From the NCBI RefSeq assembly GCF_000308515.1, contig NZ_BAFV01000070.1, positions 116,711-180,710 of the forward strand: 64,000 bases of DNA, read 5' to 3'. Position numbers and translations under genes: made by a program. The notes beneath the pieces were generated by a model. It was given only the letters and a program-made list of their open reading frames with translations, was not told where the DNA came from and did not search any database. Of the stretch, positions 44,968 through 54,135 are shown one piece after another. The stretch is from Nocardia carnea NBRC 14403. Lineage in GTDB: Bacteria; Actinomycetota; Actinomycetes; Mycobacteriales; Mycobacteriaceae. Numbering within the stretch: position 1 is the stretch's first letter; every line of letters begins with the position of its first letter.

Positions 44968-45025
44968 GCACTCCGAACGACGCGGTTTCGCTTCTTCCCG
45001 TCTACAGGTAGCGACAGACGCGCCG

Positions 45026-45048
45026 GCTTCCTCCCGCAGGGAGGAAGC
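45026..45048 (+). terminator. Terminator hairpin after metZ
   Basis: A perfect 10-bp stem (GCTTCCTCCC / GGGAGGAAGC) with a 3-nt loop (GCA) lies 58 bp after the metZ stop and before the next same-strand gene. No U-tract follows. It separates the methionine operon from the oxidase gene, whose base composition differs. Confidence 0.7.
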
Positions 45049-45081
45049 AACCAGCATGGGGGCAAGACTACGTTTCGATAC

Positions 45082-46314
45082 ATGGTCCCCCCTGACGAGC
45101 AGAGTAATAGTCGATCCTTCGACTGTGTTGTCATCGGCGCAGGTGTTGTCGGTGCCGGCGTTGCGCAGAGTGTGGCGCGCAGGGGCGGCCGTGTAGCCGT
45201 CATCGATCGGGCACCCGCGATCGGCGGGGGCTGTTCCTATGCCAACGCCGCCATCGTGGGTCCGGGCCACGTGACCCCACTGGCGACGCCGGCGCTGCTC
45301 CGCGAGGCGCCGGTGCAAATGCTTCGTCGCCCTCCCGCTGTACGCTTGCAGCCCGATCCAACACTGGTTCCGTGGATGAGCAGACTGATCGCGTCGGCGG
45401 CCCCGCACCGCGCAAGCGTCGCTCGAGCCCGAATGCAGGATCTGGCGATCCGGAGCACGGACCTTCACTGCGCGTTGGCCGGCCTCGGCCTGAACCCCAC
45501 GTTCAGGAAGACGGGGGCGATCGACGTGTATCTCCGCTCGCGCCGGAAGGAGAAGAAGAAGCTCCTCTCCTATGCGGAGCTTCAAGGCTTCGAGCCGACT
45601 TTGGCGCCGGTCACAGGTGGCACTCACGAAGCAGAGGAGTGGACGCTGGAAAGCCGCAGCTTCGTACGCGCAATGCTCGACGACGCAGCCGGTCACGGGG
45701 CCGAAATAGTGTTCGGGACACCAGTTCGGGAACTGCTTTCCCAGGGTGGCCGCGTCGTTGGGGTCAGAACACCGAGCGGCACGATTCGGTCCGAGAAAGT
45801 CGTGCTGGCCGCAGGACTACATTCGGCGGCTTTGGCCGCACAGGTGGGTATACGCCTTCCCTTGCGCGGTGGCCGTGGATATGTCGTAGACCTGGCGGCT
45901 CGGCCCGGCTTCGACCCCACGATTCCGGTCCGGATAAAGGAGCACCGTATCGTCGTAACGCCCCTCGAAGACCGCGTTCGCGTTTGTGGGTCGATCGAGT
46001 TCGGTAACGAAAACCGCCCCGTTGCCCATGAGCGCGGCGCCGCGATGGTCGATATCGCAAGTACCGTGTTACCCGGTTTGCGTGGTCGACGCGTCATCGA
46101 CCAGTGGGCCGGCGAGCGCCCCTGCAGCCCTGACGGTCTGCCCCTTATCGGCGCAGCCGAGGGAGTCGAAAACCTTGTCGTTGCCACCGGCCATGGGATG
46201 TGGGGCCTGATACTCGCTCCCGTTACTGCCGAGCTGATTACCGAGCACGTCATCGATCCCGGACCCACACGTAACGAGTCCGACTGGTTGCGCCCCGACA
46301 GATTCACCCGTTAG
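45082..46314 (+). CDS. FAD-dependent D-amino-acid dehydrogenase/oxidase (DadA-like)
   Basis: A 410-residue DAO-family flavoenzyme. The N-terminal fold is VVIGAGVVGAGVAQSVARRG, followed by GGCSYANAAIVGPGHVTPLA (typical of DadA: S-x-A-N-A). The C-terminal FAD site is GERPCSPDGLPLIG and VATGHGMWGLILAP. Substrates would be D-amino acids, proline or related amines. Third codon positions contain noticeably more A and T than in flanking genes, so recent acquisition is possible. No racemase, transporter or regulator gene is adjacent. Confidence 0.85.
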   Translation: MVPPDEQSNSRSFDCVVIGAGVVGAGVAQSVARRGGRVAVIDRAPAIGGGCSYANAAIVGPGHVTPLATPALLREAPVQMLRRPPAVRLQPDPTLVPWMSRLIASAAPHRASVARARMQDLAIRSTDLHCALAGLGLNPTFRKTGAIDVYLRSRRKEKKKLLSYAELQGFEPTLAPVTGGTHEAEEWTLESRSFVRAMLDDAAGHGAEIVFGTPVRELLSQGGRVVGVRTPSGTIRSEKVVLAAGLHSAALAAQVGIRLPLRGGRGYVVDLAARPGFDPTIPVRIKEHRIVVTPLEDRVRVCGSIEFGNENRPVAHERGAAMVDIASTVLPGLRGRRVIDQWAGERPCSPDGLPLIGAAEGVENLVVATGHGMWGLILAPVTAELITEHVIDPGPTRNESDWLRPDRFTR

Positions 46315-46413
46315 CCGACCGGGAGGCGAGCCATGGGGCTCAGCGAAGGTGCCACCAACGGTTTGCGGCCCTGTACCGGAACTTACCGACCACAATCCGG
46401 CGGCGATCGGAGA

Positions 46414-47208
46414 TCAGGCGAACGGGGTGCGCACCCGGCCCACCAGGTCGGCCACCGAATCCAGGACCATGGTCGGACGGTACGGATAGTGCTCGATCGA
46501 GTGCCGGGTGGATATACCGGTGGTGACCAGGATGGTGCGCATACCGGCCTCCATCCCGGAGATGACATCGGTATCCATCCGGTCGCCGATCATCACGCTG
46601 CTGCGCGAATGCGCATCGATCCGGCGCAGCGCGGACCGCATCATCAGCGGGTTCGGTTTGCCGATGTAGTACGGGTCGCGGCCGGTGGCGCGGGTGATCA
46701 ACGCCGCCACCGAGCCTGTGGCGGGCAGTACGCCGTCACGCGAGGGCCCGGTGGCGTCGGGGTTGGTGGCGATGAAACGGGCACCGCGTTCGACCAGCCG
46801 GATGGCGGTGGTGATGGCCTCGAACGAGTAGGTGCGCGTCTCGCCGAGCACCACATAGTCCGGATCGACGTCGGTGAGCACGTAGCCGATCTCGTGCAAC
46901 GCGGTGGTCAGGCCCGACTCACCCACCACGTAGGCGGTGCCACCGGGGCGTTGCTCGTTCAGGAAACTGGCGGTGGCCAGCGCGGAGGTCCAGATCGACT
47001 GCTCCGGGATATCGAGGCCGTTCTGGCGTAGCCGGGCCTGCAGATCGCGCGGGGTGCGGATCGAATTGTTGGTCAGCACCAGGAACGGGATCTGCTCGGC
47101 GCGCAGCTCGGCGAGGAATTCGTCGGCGCCGGGCACCAGGTGCTCCTCACGCACCAGTACCCCGTCCATATCGGTGAGGTAGGACAGAATCGGTTCATCG
47201 GTACTCAC
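46414..47208 (-). CDS. HAD-family phosphatase (NagD-like)
   Basis: A 264-residue HAD hydrolase of the NagD/AraL group from GTG 47208 (VSTDEPILSYL). Motif I is LTDMDGVL (nucleophile and acid Asp pair), motif II FLVLTNNS, motif III lysine in YIGKPNPLMM, and motif IV MIGDRMDTDV. A C2B cap lies between motifs II and III. These enzymes dephosphorylate sugar phosphates, nucleotides or glycerol phosphate. It is divergent from fgd1 with a 155-bp gap. Confidence 0.9.
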   Translation of the reverse strand: MSTDEPILSYLTDMDGVLVREEHLVPGADEFLAELRAEQIPFLVLTNNSIRTPRDLQARLRQNGLDIPEQSIWTSALATASFLNEQRPGGTAYVVGESGLTTALHEIGYVLTDVDPDYVVLGETRTYSFEAITTAIRLVERGARFIATNPDATGPSRDGVLPATGSVAALITRATGRDPYYIGKPNPLMMRSALRRIDAHSRSSVMIGDRMDTDVISGMEAGMRTILVTTGISTRHSIEHYPYRPTMVLDSVADLVGRVRTPFA

Positions 47209-47372
47209 CCGTCGATTCTGCGCTTCGCGGCGCCGACGATGGGTATGCCGCGCCCGGAACCCCCGGCGCGGGCCCGGTGATCCGGACCACCGGACGCAGC
47301 CGTCCGCCGCGCTGACTATGGTCGATTCCGGGCCGGAAACGGTGCGAACACAACGCGACAGGAGTGGCGCAT

Positions 47373-48383
47373 ATGGGTGAGCTGAAGCTCGGGTACAAGG
47401 CGTCGGCGGAACAATTCGGACCGCGGGAACTGGTGGAACTGGCGGTGCTGGCCGAGGAACACGGCCTCGACAGCGCCACGGTGAGCGACCATTTCCAGCC
47501 GTGGCGGCACAAGGGCGGGCACGCACCGTTCTCACTGGCCTGGATGGCGGCCGCGGGTGAGCGCACCGAGCGGATCATGCTCGGCACCTCGGTGCTCACC
47601 CCGACCTTCCGGTACAACCCCGCGGTGATCGCGCAGGCCTTCGCAACGATGGGCTGCCTGTATCCCGGCCGGGTGATGCTGGGCGTGGGTACCGGCGAGG
47701 CGCTGAACGAGATCGCCACCGGGTACGCCGGGGAATGGCCGGAGTTCAAGGAGCGGTTCGCCCGCCTGCGCGAATCGGTGGATCTGATGCGGGCACTGTG
47801 GACGGGTGCGCGCACCGATTTCGACGGCACCTACTACCGGACGGTCGGCGCCTCGATCTACGACGTGCCCGAAGGCGGGATCCCGGTCTATATCGCCGCC
47901 GGCGGCCCGGTGGTGGCCCGGTACGCGGGCCGGGCCGGTGACGGATTCATCTGCACCTCCGGCAAGGGTATGGACCTCTACACCGAAAAACTGATGCCGG
48001 CGGTGGCCGAAGGCGCGGCGAAGGTGGACCGGGAGGTCAGCACGATCGACCGGATGATCGAAATCAAGATCTCCTACGACACCGACCCCGATCTCGCGCT
48101 GGAGAACACCCGTTTCTGGGCGCCGCTGTCGCTGACCGCGGAACAGAAACACAGCATCACCGACCCGATCGAAATGGAGGAGGCGGCCGACGCGCTGCCG
48201 ATCGAACAGATCGCCAAACGCTGGATCGTCGCCAGCGACCCGGACCAGGCGGTCGAACTGATCAAGCCGTACCTGGACGCGGGCCTGAACCACCTGGTCT
48301 TCCACGCCCCCGGGCACGACCAGCGGCGGTTCCTGGACCTGTTCCAGCGTGATCTGGCACCGCGCCTGCGCGACCTGGCGTAA
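47373..48383 (+). CDS. fgd1: F420-dependent glucose-6-phosphate dehydrogenase
   Basis: A 336-residue luciferase-fold enzyme, the same length as the M. tuberculosis protein. It oxidises glucose 6-phosphate and reduces coenzyme F420, the hydride source for many actinobacterial reductases. ATG 47373 (MGELKLGYKASAEQFGP) aligns with the known start. Catalytic-region residues are visible in SDHFQPWRHKGGHAPF (His near residue 40), LGTSVLTPTFRYNPAVIAQA, GVGTGEALNE and IAAGGPVVARYAGRAGDGFICTSGKG (split by strand). In M. tuberculosis pta and ackA follow directly; here two genes intervene. Confidence 0.96.
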   Translation: MGELKLGYKASAEQFGPRELVELAVLAEEHGLDSATVSDHFQPWRHKGGHAPFSLAWMAAAGERTERIMLGTSVLTPTFRYNPAVIAQAFATMGCLYPGRVMLGVGTGEALNEIATGYAGEWPEFKERFARLRESVDLMRALWTGARTDFDGTYYRTVGASIYDVPEGGIPVYIAAGGPVVARYAGRAGDGFICTSGKGMDLYTEKLMPAVAEGAAKVDREVSTIDRMIEIKISYDTDPDLALENTRFWAPLSLTAEQKHSITDPIEMEEAADALPIEQIAKRWIVASDPDQAVELIKPYLDAGLNHLVFHAPGHDQRRFLDLFQRDLAPRLRDLA

Positions 48384-48532
48384 GCGGCTACTCGGCAGGC
48401 GAACCCGCGGGCGCAGGTAGCGAAGTGTCACCTGCACCGCCGGGCGCGGCCGAAGCACTGCACCGGATACCGATGCGGCGACGGTGCTATCGGTCACCGG
48501 CGCCGGGCACGGTAGGACGGCCCGCCCGCTCG

Positions 48533-49492
48533 TCAGCCACTGTTGCCTGCTCGCTGACCGGCGGTGCGTACCTCGTGCGGCGTGCATCCGTACCGCGCCT
48601 TGAAGGCGGCACTGAAAGCGCTCAGCGACCGGAAGCCGCTGGTATAGGCGATATCGACGACGGTGCGGTCCGCGGGGCCGCGACGCAGGAGCCGGTGTGC
48701 CACAGCCAGGCGCTCGGTACGGATCAGTCGACTCGGCGTGGTACCGGTCTGGTGCAGCGCCAGTTGTATCTGCCGTAACGACCAGCCCAGGCCGTACGCG
48801 ATCGCCGCGGGCGTGAGCTCGGGTTCCGTAGCATGCAGGCGGACGTAGTCACGGACCGCCAGATCGACCGCCCCGAGGGTGGTGGAAGCATTACCCGTGG
48901 GCCGCAGACACAACCCGAGTAGTTCGACGATCATGTCGCATGCGGCCGCGAACCCGTACCCGTCCAGTGCCGCGCGCTGTTCGACGAGTCCGCCGACCAT
49001 ACCCGTGACAACAGGCCCCAAGCCCCGTTCGAGATCGATGACCGCCGGACCGGCGCCGGGTGCGAGAGGCAGCGCACCGGCCGGGATACTCAGCACACGT
49101 ACTCGCGTGCCCCGCGGCTGCCGGAAATCCGCCGGACGCGTTTTCGTCACGACTGCGGCCTGCCCGGGGCGAACTCGCACGGCATGGTCGTCCTGCCGGA
49201 GACCGAGCACACCTGCGGTCGGTACGGCCAGCCGTAGGCCGGCGTCGTCGTCGTAACGGATATCTTTTCGCGTCCGCGTGTACACGATGTCGTCGGAGCA
49301 GACATCGATCAGCAGATAGTCCGCATCCCCCTGAATCGACATACCGCCACGGAACGTCGGCGCGTCGGCGAAACGGAACTGCAGAGTGCCCTGGTTGCGA
49401 CACACGTGTTCGGCCCAGAAGTCGGCCGATGCGGCCGCCGGGACCGCGGAAGTATCGGCCTCGCCCACGAAATACGATTCGACCGGTGCCAT
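48533..49492 (-). CDS. AraC-family transcriptional regulator
   Basis: A 319-residue AraC regulator from ATG 49492 (MAPVESYFVGEAD); a TTG two codons earlier is possible. The N-terminal part is the AraC-binding-like sensor domain (VRVRPGQAAVVTKTRPADF). The C-terminal double helix-turn-helix is at about 220-310, with LTPAAIAYGLGWSLRQIQLAL and VDIAYTSGFRSLSAFSAAFKARYG. It follows the alpha/beta hydrolase gene on the same strand (190-bp gap), and together they interrupt the fgd1-pta linkage. The ligand is unknown. Confidence 0.9.
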   Translation of the reverse strand: MAPVESYFVGEADTSAVPAAASADFWAEHVCRNQGTLQFRFADAPTFRGGMSIQGDADYLLIDVCSDDIVYTRTRKDIRYDDDAGLRLAVPTAGVLGLRQDDHAVRVRPGQAAVVTKTRPADFRQPRGTRVRVLSIPAGALPLAPGAGPAVIDLERGLGPVVTGMVGGLVEQRAALDGYGFAAACDMIVELLGLCLRPTGNASTTLGAVDLAVRDYVRLHATEPELTPAAIAYGLGWSLRQIQLALHQTGTTPSRLIRTERLAVAHRLLRRGPADRTVVDIAYTSGFRSLSAFSAAFKARYGCTPHEVRTAGQRAGNSG

Positions 49493-49682
49493 GAGCAACC
49501 TCCACCCGCTGTGTGCCCCGGTGTCCGCTGCACGGACCGGATCCGGCGTGGACGAGCATGGACAGTCGGAAGTGAACCTACCAGCGCGATCACAGCGGAA
49601 CCGGAAAATGGTGGGCCTGCCCGTTGGCGGGCCCGGCTCGGATCATGAACAGCCCGGACATCACCGGCGTTCGACGACCCGC

Positions 49683-50510
49683 TCACCCGGCGGTGTGGGT
49701 AAGCCGATCCAGGAAGATACGGATCGCATCGTTGACGCGATCCGGAACCTCCGCCGCTACCAGGTGGGCGGCATCGTCGATGACGACCAGTTCCGCCCCC
49801 GGAATGCCCTCGGCCATGGCCTCGACCTCGGGCAGCGGAAATGTCCGGTCTTCTCTGCCGGCGACAATCAAAGTGGGGCAGGTGATCGATGCGAGCGCGG
49901 TGCGCTGATCCGGCCGCTCGATCACCACGGACCGGACGGCCCGGATCAGGGAATCCGGATCGTTTTTCTGCGCTATGGTCAGCACCCGGCGGACGACGTC
50001 CGGGCGGGTTCGTTGCGATGTCGGCCCGAGAAAAGCCCGGACGACCGACCGGGTCAGCGGTGGCCTGATGCCGCCGAGCATGCGCACCAGGACGAGCAGG
50101 GCCCGGTATTCCAGCCGCTGACGCCGAGAGGCCTGCGATGCCGTGCCGTTCATGAGGACGGCCGCGCGGACTCGCTCCGGAAATCCGGCACTGAATACCG
50201 CGCCGACCATCGCCCCCCAGGAATTTCCGACGAAGTAAGTCCACGGGATTTCGAAATGGTCGAGTACGTCGACTACGCACTGAGCGCATTCGCCGAATGT
50301 GAACTGCCGTTCGAGCGGGCTGGACCTGCCGTGGCCAGGAGGATCGACCCCGATAACGGTATGACTTCGTGCGAAGTAGTCGATCTGGGCGTCCCAGAGG
50401 CTTGTGTCCATGAGGAGACTGGGCCACAGGAGAATCGGGTCGCCCTGGCCGGTGACGACCACGTGCAACTGCCCCAGCCGGGTGGGGACGAATACATCTC
50501 TGGTTTCCAT
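49683..50510 (-). CDS. Alpha/beta hydrolase
   Basis: A 275-residue hydrolase. The oxyanion loop is ILLWPSLLMDTSLWD (Trp-Pro-Ser in place of the more common His-Gly). The nucleophile serine is in GNSWGAMVG near residue 97, the acid in VAGREDRTF and the histidine in DDAAHLVAAE. Unlike many relatives there is no HG pair before the first turn, so it may be a 3-oxoadipate enol-lactonase-like or C-C hydrolase-like branch. It is encoded ahead of the AraC gene, which may regulate it. Confidence 0.85.
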   Translation of the reverse strand: METRDVFVPTRLGQLHVVVTGQGDPILLWPSLLMDTSLWDAQIDYFARSHTVIGVDPPGHGRSSPLERQFTFGECAQCVVDVLDHFEIPWTYFVGNSWGAMVGAVFSAGFPERVRAAVLMNGTASQASRRQRLEYRALLVLVRMLGGIRPPLTRSVVRAFLGPTSQRTRPDVVRRVLTIAQKNDPDSLIRAVRSVVIERPDQRTALASITCPTLIVAGREDRTFPLPEVEAMAEGIPGAELVVIDDAAHLVAAEVPDRVNDAIRIFLDRLTHTAG

Positions 50511-50675
50511 AGGCTGCTCATTCTCGTGACCGCGTCGGCGGGCGTTCGACCGTATTCACGCAAAGGACAACCGGAAACGCGCATGATGGTTACCGTTACC
50601 GCCTGTCGCGCGGTAACCGGCCCGCGCCAGGCCACGGGCACCCATGCGCTGGTGCACACCGTTAGGCTCTAGCTC

Positions 50676-52748
50676 ATGGCCGAGGTTGCTGCGTCCAGTG
50701 TGTACATCGCATCGCCCGAGGGTGATACCGGGAAATCGACCGTGGCGCTCGGGGTGCTGCAGATGTTGTGCGCGACCACTGCGCGCGTGGGGGTGTTCCG
50801 GCCCATCACCCGTTCGGTGACCGAACCGGACTACATTCTCGAACTGCTGCTCGAGCACAGCACCGTCGATATCGACTATCACCAGGCGGTCGGGGTGAGC
50901 TACGAGCAGGTGCACGCCGACCCGGATGCCGCCATCTCCGAAATCGTCATGCGCTACCACGCGGTGGCGGCGGTCTGTGATGCCGTAGTGATCGTCGGCA
51001 GCGATTACACGGATGTGGCCAGCCCCAGTGAGCTGCGATTCAATGCGCGGATCGCGGTGAACCTCGGGGCGCCGGTACTGCTGGTGGTGCGAGGGGCACA
51101 GCGGTCGCCGGACGAGGTCGAACAGTTGGCGGAGCTGTGCGCGGCGGAATTGGCGAGCGAGCATGCGCAACTGCTGGCGATCATCGCGAACCGGTGCGCG
51201 CCGGGGGATCTCGAACCGGTGCGGGAGCGGCTCGCCGGATTCGAGGTCCCGCGCTGGAGTCTGCCGGAAGTACCGCTGCTGATCGCGCCCACCATGGCCG
51301 AGCTGCGGGATGCGCTGGGCGGCGAGATGTACAGCGGCGACCCCGAACTCCTGCACCGTGAGGCGCTGGGAGTAATGGTGGGCGGAATGACCGCCGAACA
51401 TATTCTGGAACGGCTTTTCGACGGCGCGGTGGTGATCGCGCCGGGCGACCGGTCGGATGTGCTGCTGAGTGTGGTGAACGCGCACGAGGCGGAGAGCTTC
51501 CCGTCGCTGGCCGGCATCGTCATGAACGGGGGGCTGCTCCCGCATCCCGCGATCGCTCGCCTGATCACCGGACTGAAACCCCGATTACCCATCCTGACCA
51601 CCGCTTCGGGCACCTACGACACCGCCGGGGTAGCGCACCGCACCCGCGGCCGGATGTCCGCCGACAACCCGCGCAAGGTGGACACCGCGCTGGCGCTGAT
51701 GGAAACCCATGTGGATGCGGCACAGTTCCTGCGTCGGCTCGAGGTGCCGTTGACCAGCGTGGTCACTCCGCAGATGTTCGAATACCAGCTGATCGAACGC
51801 GCCCGCGCGGACCGCAAAACCATCGTGCTGCCCGAGGGCGACGACGATCGGGTCCTGCGCGCGGCCGGGCGGGTACTGCAACGTAAGGTCGCCGACCTGA
51901 TCATCCTGGGTGACGAACCGGCCGTGCGGGCCCGCGCCGCGGAGCTCGGAGTGGATATCAGCGGTGCTCAGGTACTGGACCCGCGGGCTTCCGAACATCT
52001 CGAGGATTTCGCCCGCGAATACACCGAACTGCGCAAACACAAGGGTATGACGTTCGAGCGGGCCCGCGAAACAGTCAGCGATATCTCCTATTTCGGCACC
52101 ATGATGGTGCATCGCGGGCTCGCCGACGGCATGGTGTCCGGTGCCGCGCACACCACCGCGCACACCATCCGGCCCTCCTTCGAGATCATCAAAACCGTTC
52201 CGGGGGTGTCGACGGGCTCGAGTGTTTTCCTGATGTGCCTGGCCGACCGGGTGCTCGCCTACGGCGACTGCGCCGTCGTCCCCGACCCGTCCTCCGAGCA
52301 GCTCGCCGATATCGCGATATCCTCGGCGGCCACCGCGACCCGTTTCGGTATCGATACGCGAGTGGCGATGCTGTCCTATTCCACCGGCGAATCCGGTAGC
52401 GGCGCGGATGTGGACAAGGTGCGGGTCGCCACCGCGCTGGTGCGGGAACGAGCACCGGAACTGCTGGTGGAGGGCCCCATCCAGTACGACGCCGCGATCG
52501 AACCGACGGTCGCCGACGCCAAACTCCCCGGTTCCGAAGTGGCCGGGCGGGCCACGGTTTTCATCTTCCCCGACCTGAACACCGGTAACAACACCTACAA
52601 GGCGGTGCAGCGCAGCGCGGGTGCGGTCGCGATCGGGCCGGTGCTGCAGGGTTTGCGCAAACCGGTGAACGACCTGTCCCGGGGCGCGCTGGTCACCGAT
52701 ATCGTGAACACGGTGGCCATCACCGCCATTCAGGCGCAGCAGCAGTGA
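50676..52748 (+). CDS. pta: Phosphate acetyltransferase Pta
   Basis: A 690-residue long-form Pta that exchanges CoA and phosphate on acetyl groups. The N-terminal P-loop domain has SPEGDTGKSTVALG, a DRTGG-type middle domain follows, and the catalytic domain starts near residue 370. Catalytic-domain landmarks are TIVLPEGDDDRVLRAA, DGMVSGAAHTTAHTIRPSFEIIK (active-site loop, split across 485-507), SVFLMCLADRVLAYGDCAV and VFIFPDLNTGNNTYKAVQR. Its stop overlaps the ackA start (GTGA). Function with AckA is acetate/acetyl-CoA interconversion. Confidence 0.95.
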   Translation: MAEVAASSVYIASPEGDTGKSTVALGVLQMLCATTARVGVFRPITRSVTEPDYILELLLEHSTVDIDYHQAVGVSYEQVHADPDAAISEIVMRYHAVAAVCDAVVIVGSDYTDVASPSELRFNARIAVNLGAPVLLVVRGAQRSPDEVEQLAELCAAELASEHAQLLAIIANRCAPGDLEPVRERLAGFEVPRWSLPEVPLLIAPTMAELRDALGGEMYSGDPELLHREALGVMVGGMTAEHILERLFDGAVVIAPGDRSDVLLSVVNAHEAESFPSLAGIVMNGGLLPHPAIARLITGLKPRLPILTTASGTYDTAGVAHRTRGRMSADNPRKVDTALALMETHVDAAQFLRRLEVPLTSVVTPQMFEYQLIERARADRKTIVLPEGDDDRVLRAAGRVLQRKVADLIILGDEPAVRARAAELGVDISGAQVLDPRASEHLEDFAREYTELRKHKGMTFERARETVSDISYFGTMMVHRGLADGMVSGAAHTTAHTIRPSFEIIKTVPGVSTGSSVFLMCLADRVLAYGDCAVVPDPSSEQLADIAISSAATATRFGIDTRVAMLSYSTGESGSGADVDKVRVATALVRERAPELLVEGPIQYDAAIEPTVADAKLPGSEVAGRATVFIFPDLNTGNNTYKAVQRSAGAVAIGPVLQGLRKPVNDLSRGALVTDIVNTVAITAIQAQQQ

Positions 52749-53974
52749 CGCGGTCCGGCGAACAGGAGACGGCGGTGGAACCGATTCGCGTACTCGTGGT
52801 CAACTCGGGTTCGTCCTCGATCAAATACCAGCTGATGGAACCGGATTCGGGCACGATCATCGCGTCCGGCCTCGTCGAACGGATCGGTGAGGAAGGCGGC
52901 GCGATCGAGCACACCGCCGGTGATCGGACACTCACCGAGCAGCAGGAGATCCCCGACCACACCGCCGGATTACGCCTGGCTTTCGCCAAATTCGCCGAAG
53001 CCGGCGACGATCTCACCACTGCCGGGATCACCGCGGTGGGCCATCGCGTCGTGCACGGCGGCGAAATCTTCTACCGGCCCACCCTGATCGACGATGCGGT
53101 CCTGAGCACGGTGCGCGAGCTGAGCACGCTCGCCCCGCTGCACAATCCGGCCAATATTCGCGGAATCCTGGCCGTGCGCGAGCTACTGCCCGAGACACCG
53201 CAGGTCGCGGTATTCGATACCGCGTTCTTCCACGGTCTGCCCGCCGCCGCGAAAACCTATGCGATCGACAGCCAGGTCGCCGAAACGCACGGGATCCGCC
53301 GTTACGGCTTCCACGGCACCTCCCACGAATACGTTTCCGGCCGCGCCGCCGAATTCCTCGGCCGCCCATCGGAAACGCTGAACCAGATCGTTTTCCACCT
53401 CGGTAACGGCGCCTCGGTATCTGCTTTGCGCGGCGGCCGCCCGGTGGACACCAGTATGGGGCTGACTCCGCTGGAGGGTCTGGTCATGGGCACCCGGTCC
53501 GGCGATCTGGACCCCGGGATAATCCTGCACCTGATGCGAACGGCACATCTGGACATCGACGGCATCGACAGGCTGCTCAACCGGGGGTCGGGGCTGCGCG
53601 GGATGGCCGGAGTCAACGACTTCCGGGAACTGCGCCGCCGGATCGACACCGGCGATACCGCGGCCCGCGCAGCCTACGACGTCTACGTGCACCGCCTGCG
53701 CCACTATCTCGGCGCCTATCTGATCGACCTGGGCGGGGTCGACACGATCACGTTCACGGCGGGTGTGGGCGAGAACAATCCCGATGTACGCGCGGACGCC
53801 CTCGCCGGGCTGCACCGGTTCGGGATCGTGGTGGACCCCGAACTCAATACCGCGAAACAGCGGGGACCCCGCCGGATCTCCCCACCGGAATGCCCGGTAC
53901 AGGTCCTGGTGATCCCGACGAACGAGGAACTGGCCATCGCCCGGGCGGCGGTCGCGGTCACCGAGAACGCGTGA
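52745..53974 (+). CDS. ackA: Acetate kinase AckA
   Basis: A 409-residue ASKHA-fold kinase that makes acetyl phosphate or ATP with acetate. It starts at GTG 52745, overlapping pta, although GTG 52775 would remove a non-conserved head. Motifs are VLVVNSGSSSIKYQL (phosphate 1), GHRVVHGGEIF, RRYGFHGTSHEYVSG, FHLGNGASVSALRGG, and MGLTPLEGLVMGTRSGDLDP. The C-terminal adenosine motif is ITFTAGVGENNPDVR. Length and linkage fit Rv0409. Confidence 0.95.
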   Translation: MTRSGEQETAVEPIRVLVVNSGSSSIKYQLMEPDSGTIIASGLVERIGEEGGAIEHTAGDRTLTEQQEIPDHTAGLRLAFAKFAEAGDDLTTAGITAVGHRVVHGGEIFYRPTLIDDAVLSTVRELSTLAPLHNPANIRGILAVRELLPETPQVAVFDTAFFHGLPAAAKTYAIDSQVAETHGIRRYGFHGTSHEYVSGRAAEFLGRPSETLNQIVFHLGNGASVSALRGGRPVDTSMGLTPLEGLVMGTRSGDLDPGIILHLMRTAHLDIDGIDRLLNRGSGLRGMAGVNDFRELRRRIDTGDTAARAAYDVYVHRLRHYLGAYLIDLGGVDTITFTAGVGENNPDVRADALAGLHRFGIVVDPELNTAKQRGPRRISPPECPVQVLVIPTNEELAIARAAVAVTENA

Positions 53975-54135
53975 ATCGCGCCGACCGGGGCACGGCCGTT
54001 CTCGGGTCGAATGGCCCCGAGGCTCCGAGGACGCCCGAGAAGAGCGGTGACAACGACCACCGGCCGATATGCTCAGATCCTGCTCACGGCACTATCCGGT
54101 CCTGAAGGCCCGGTCTTGCGCGCGAGGTTGCACGG

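Noticed and set aside
54001..54021. CTCGGG/CCCGAG hairpin after ackA as a terminator
   Set aside because: Only 6 bp with a 9-nt loop in very GC-rich DNA; not distinguishable from background.
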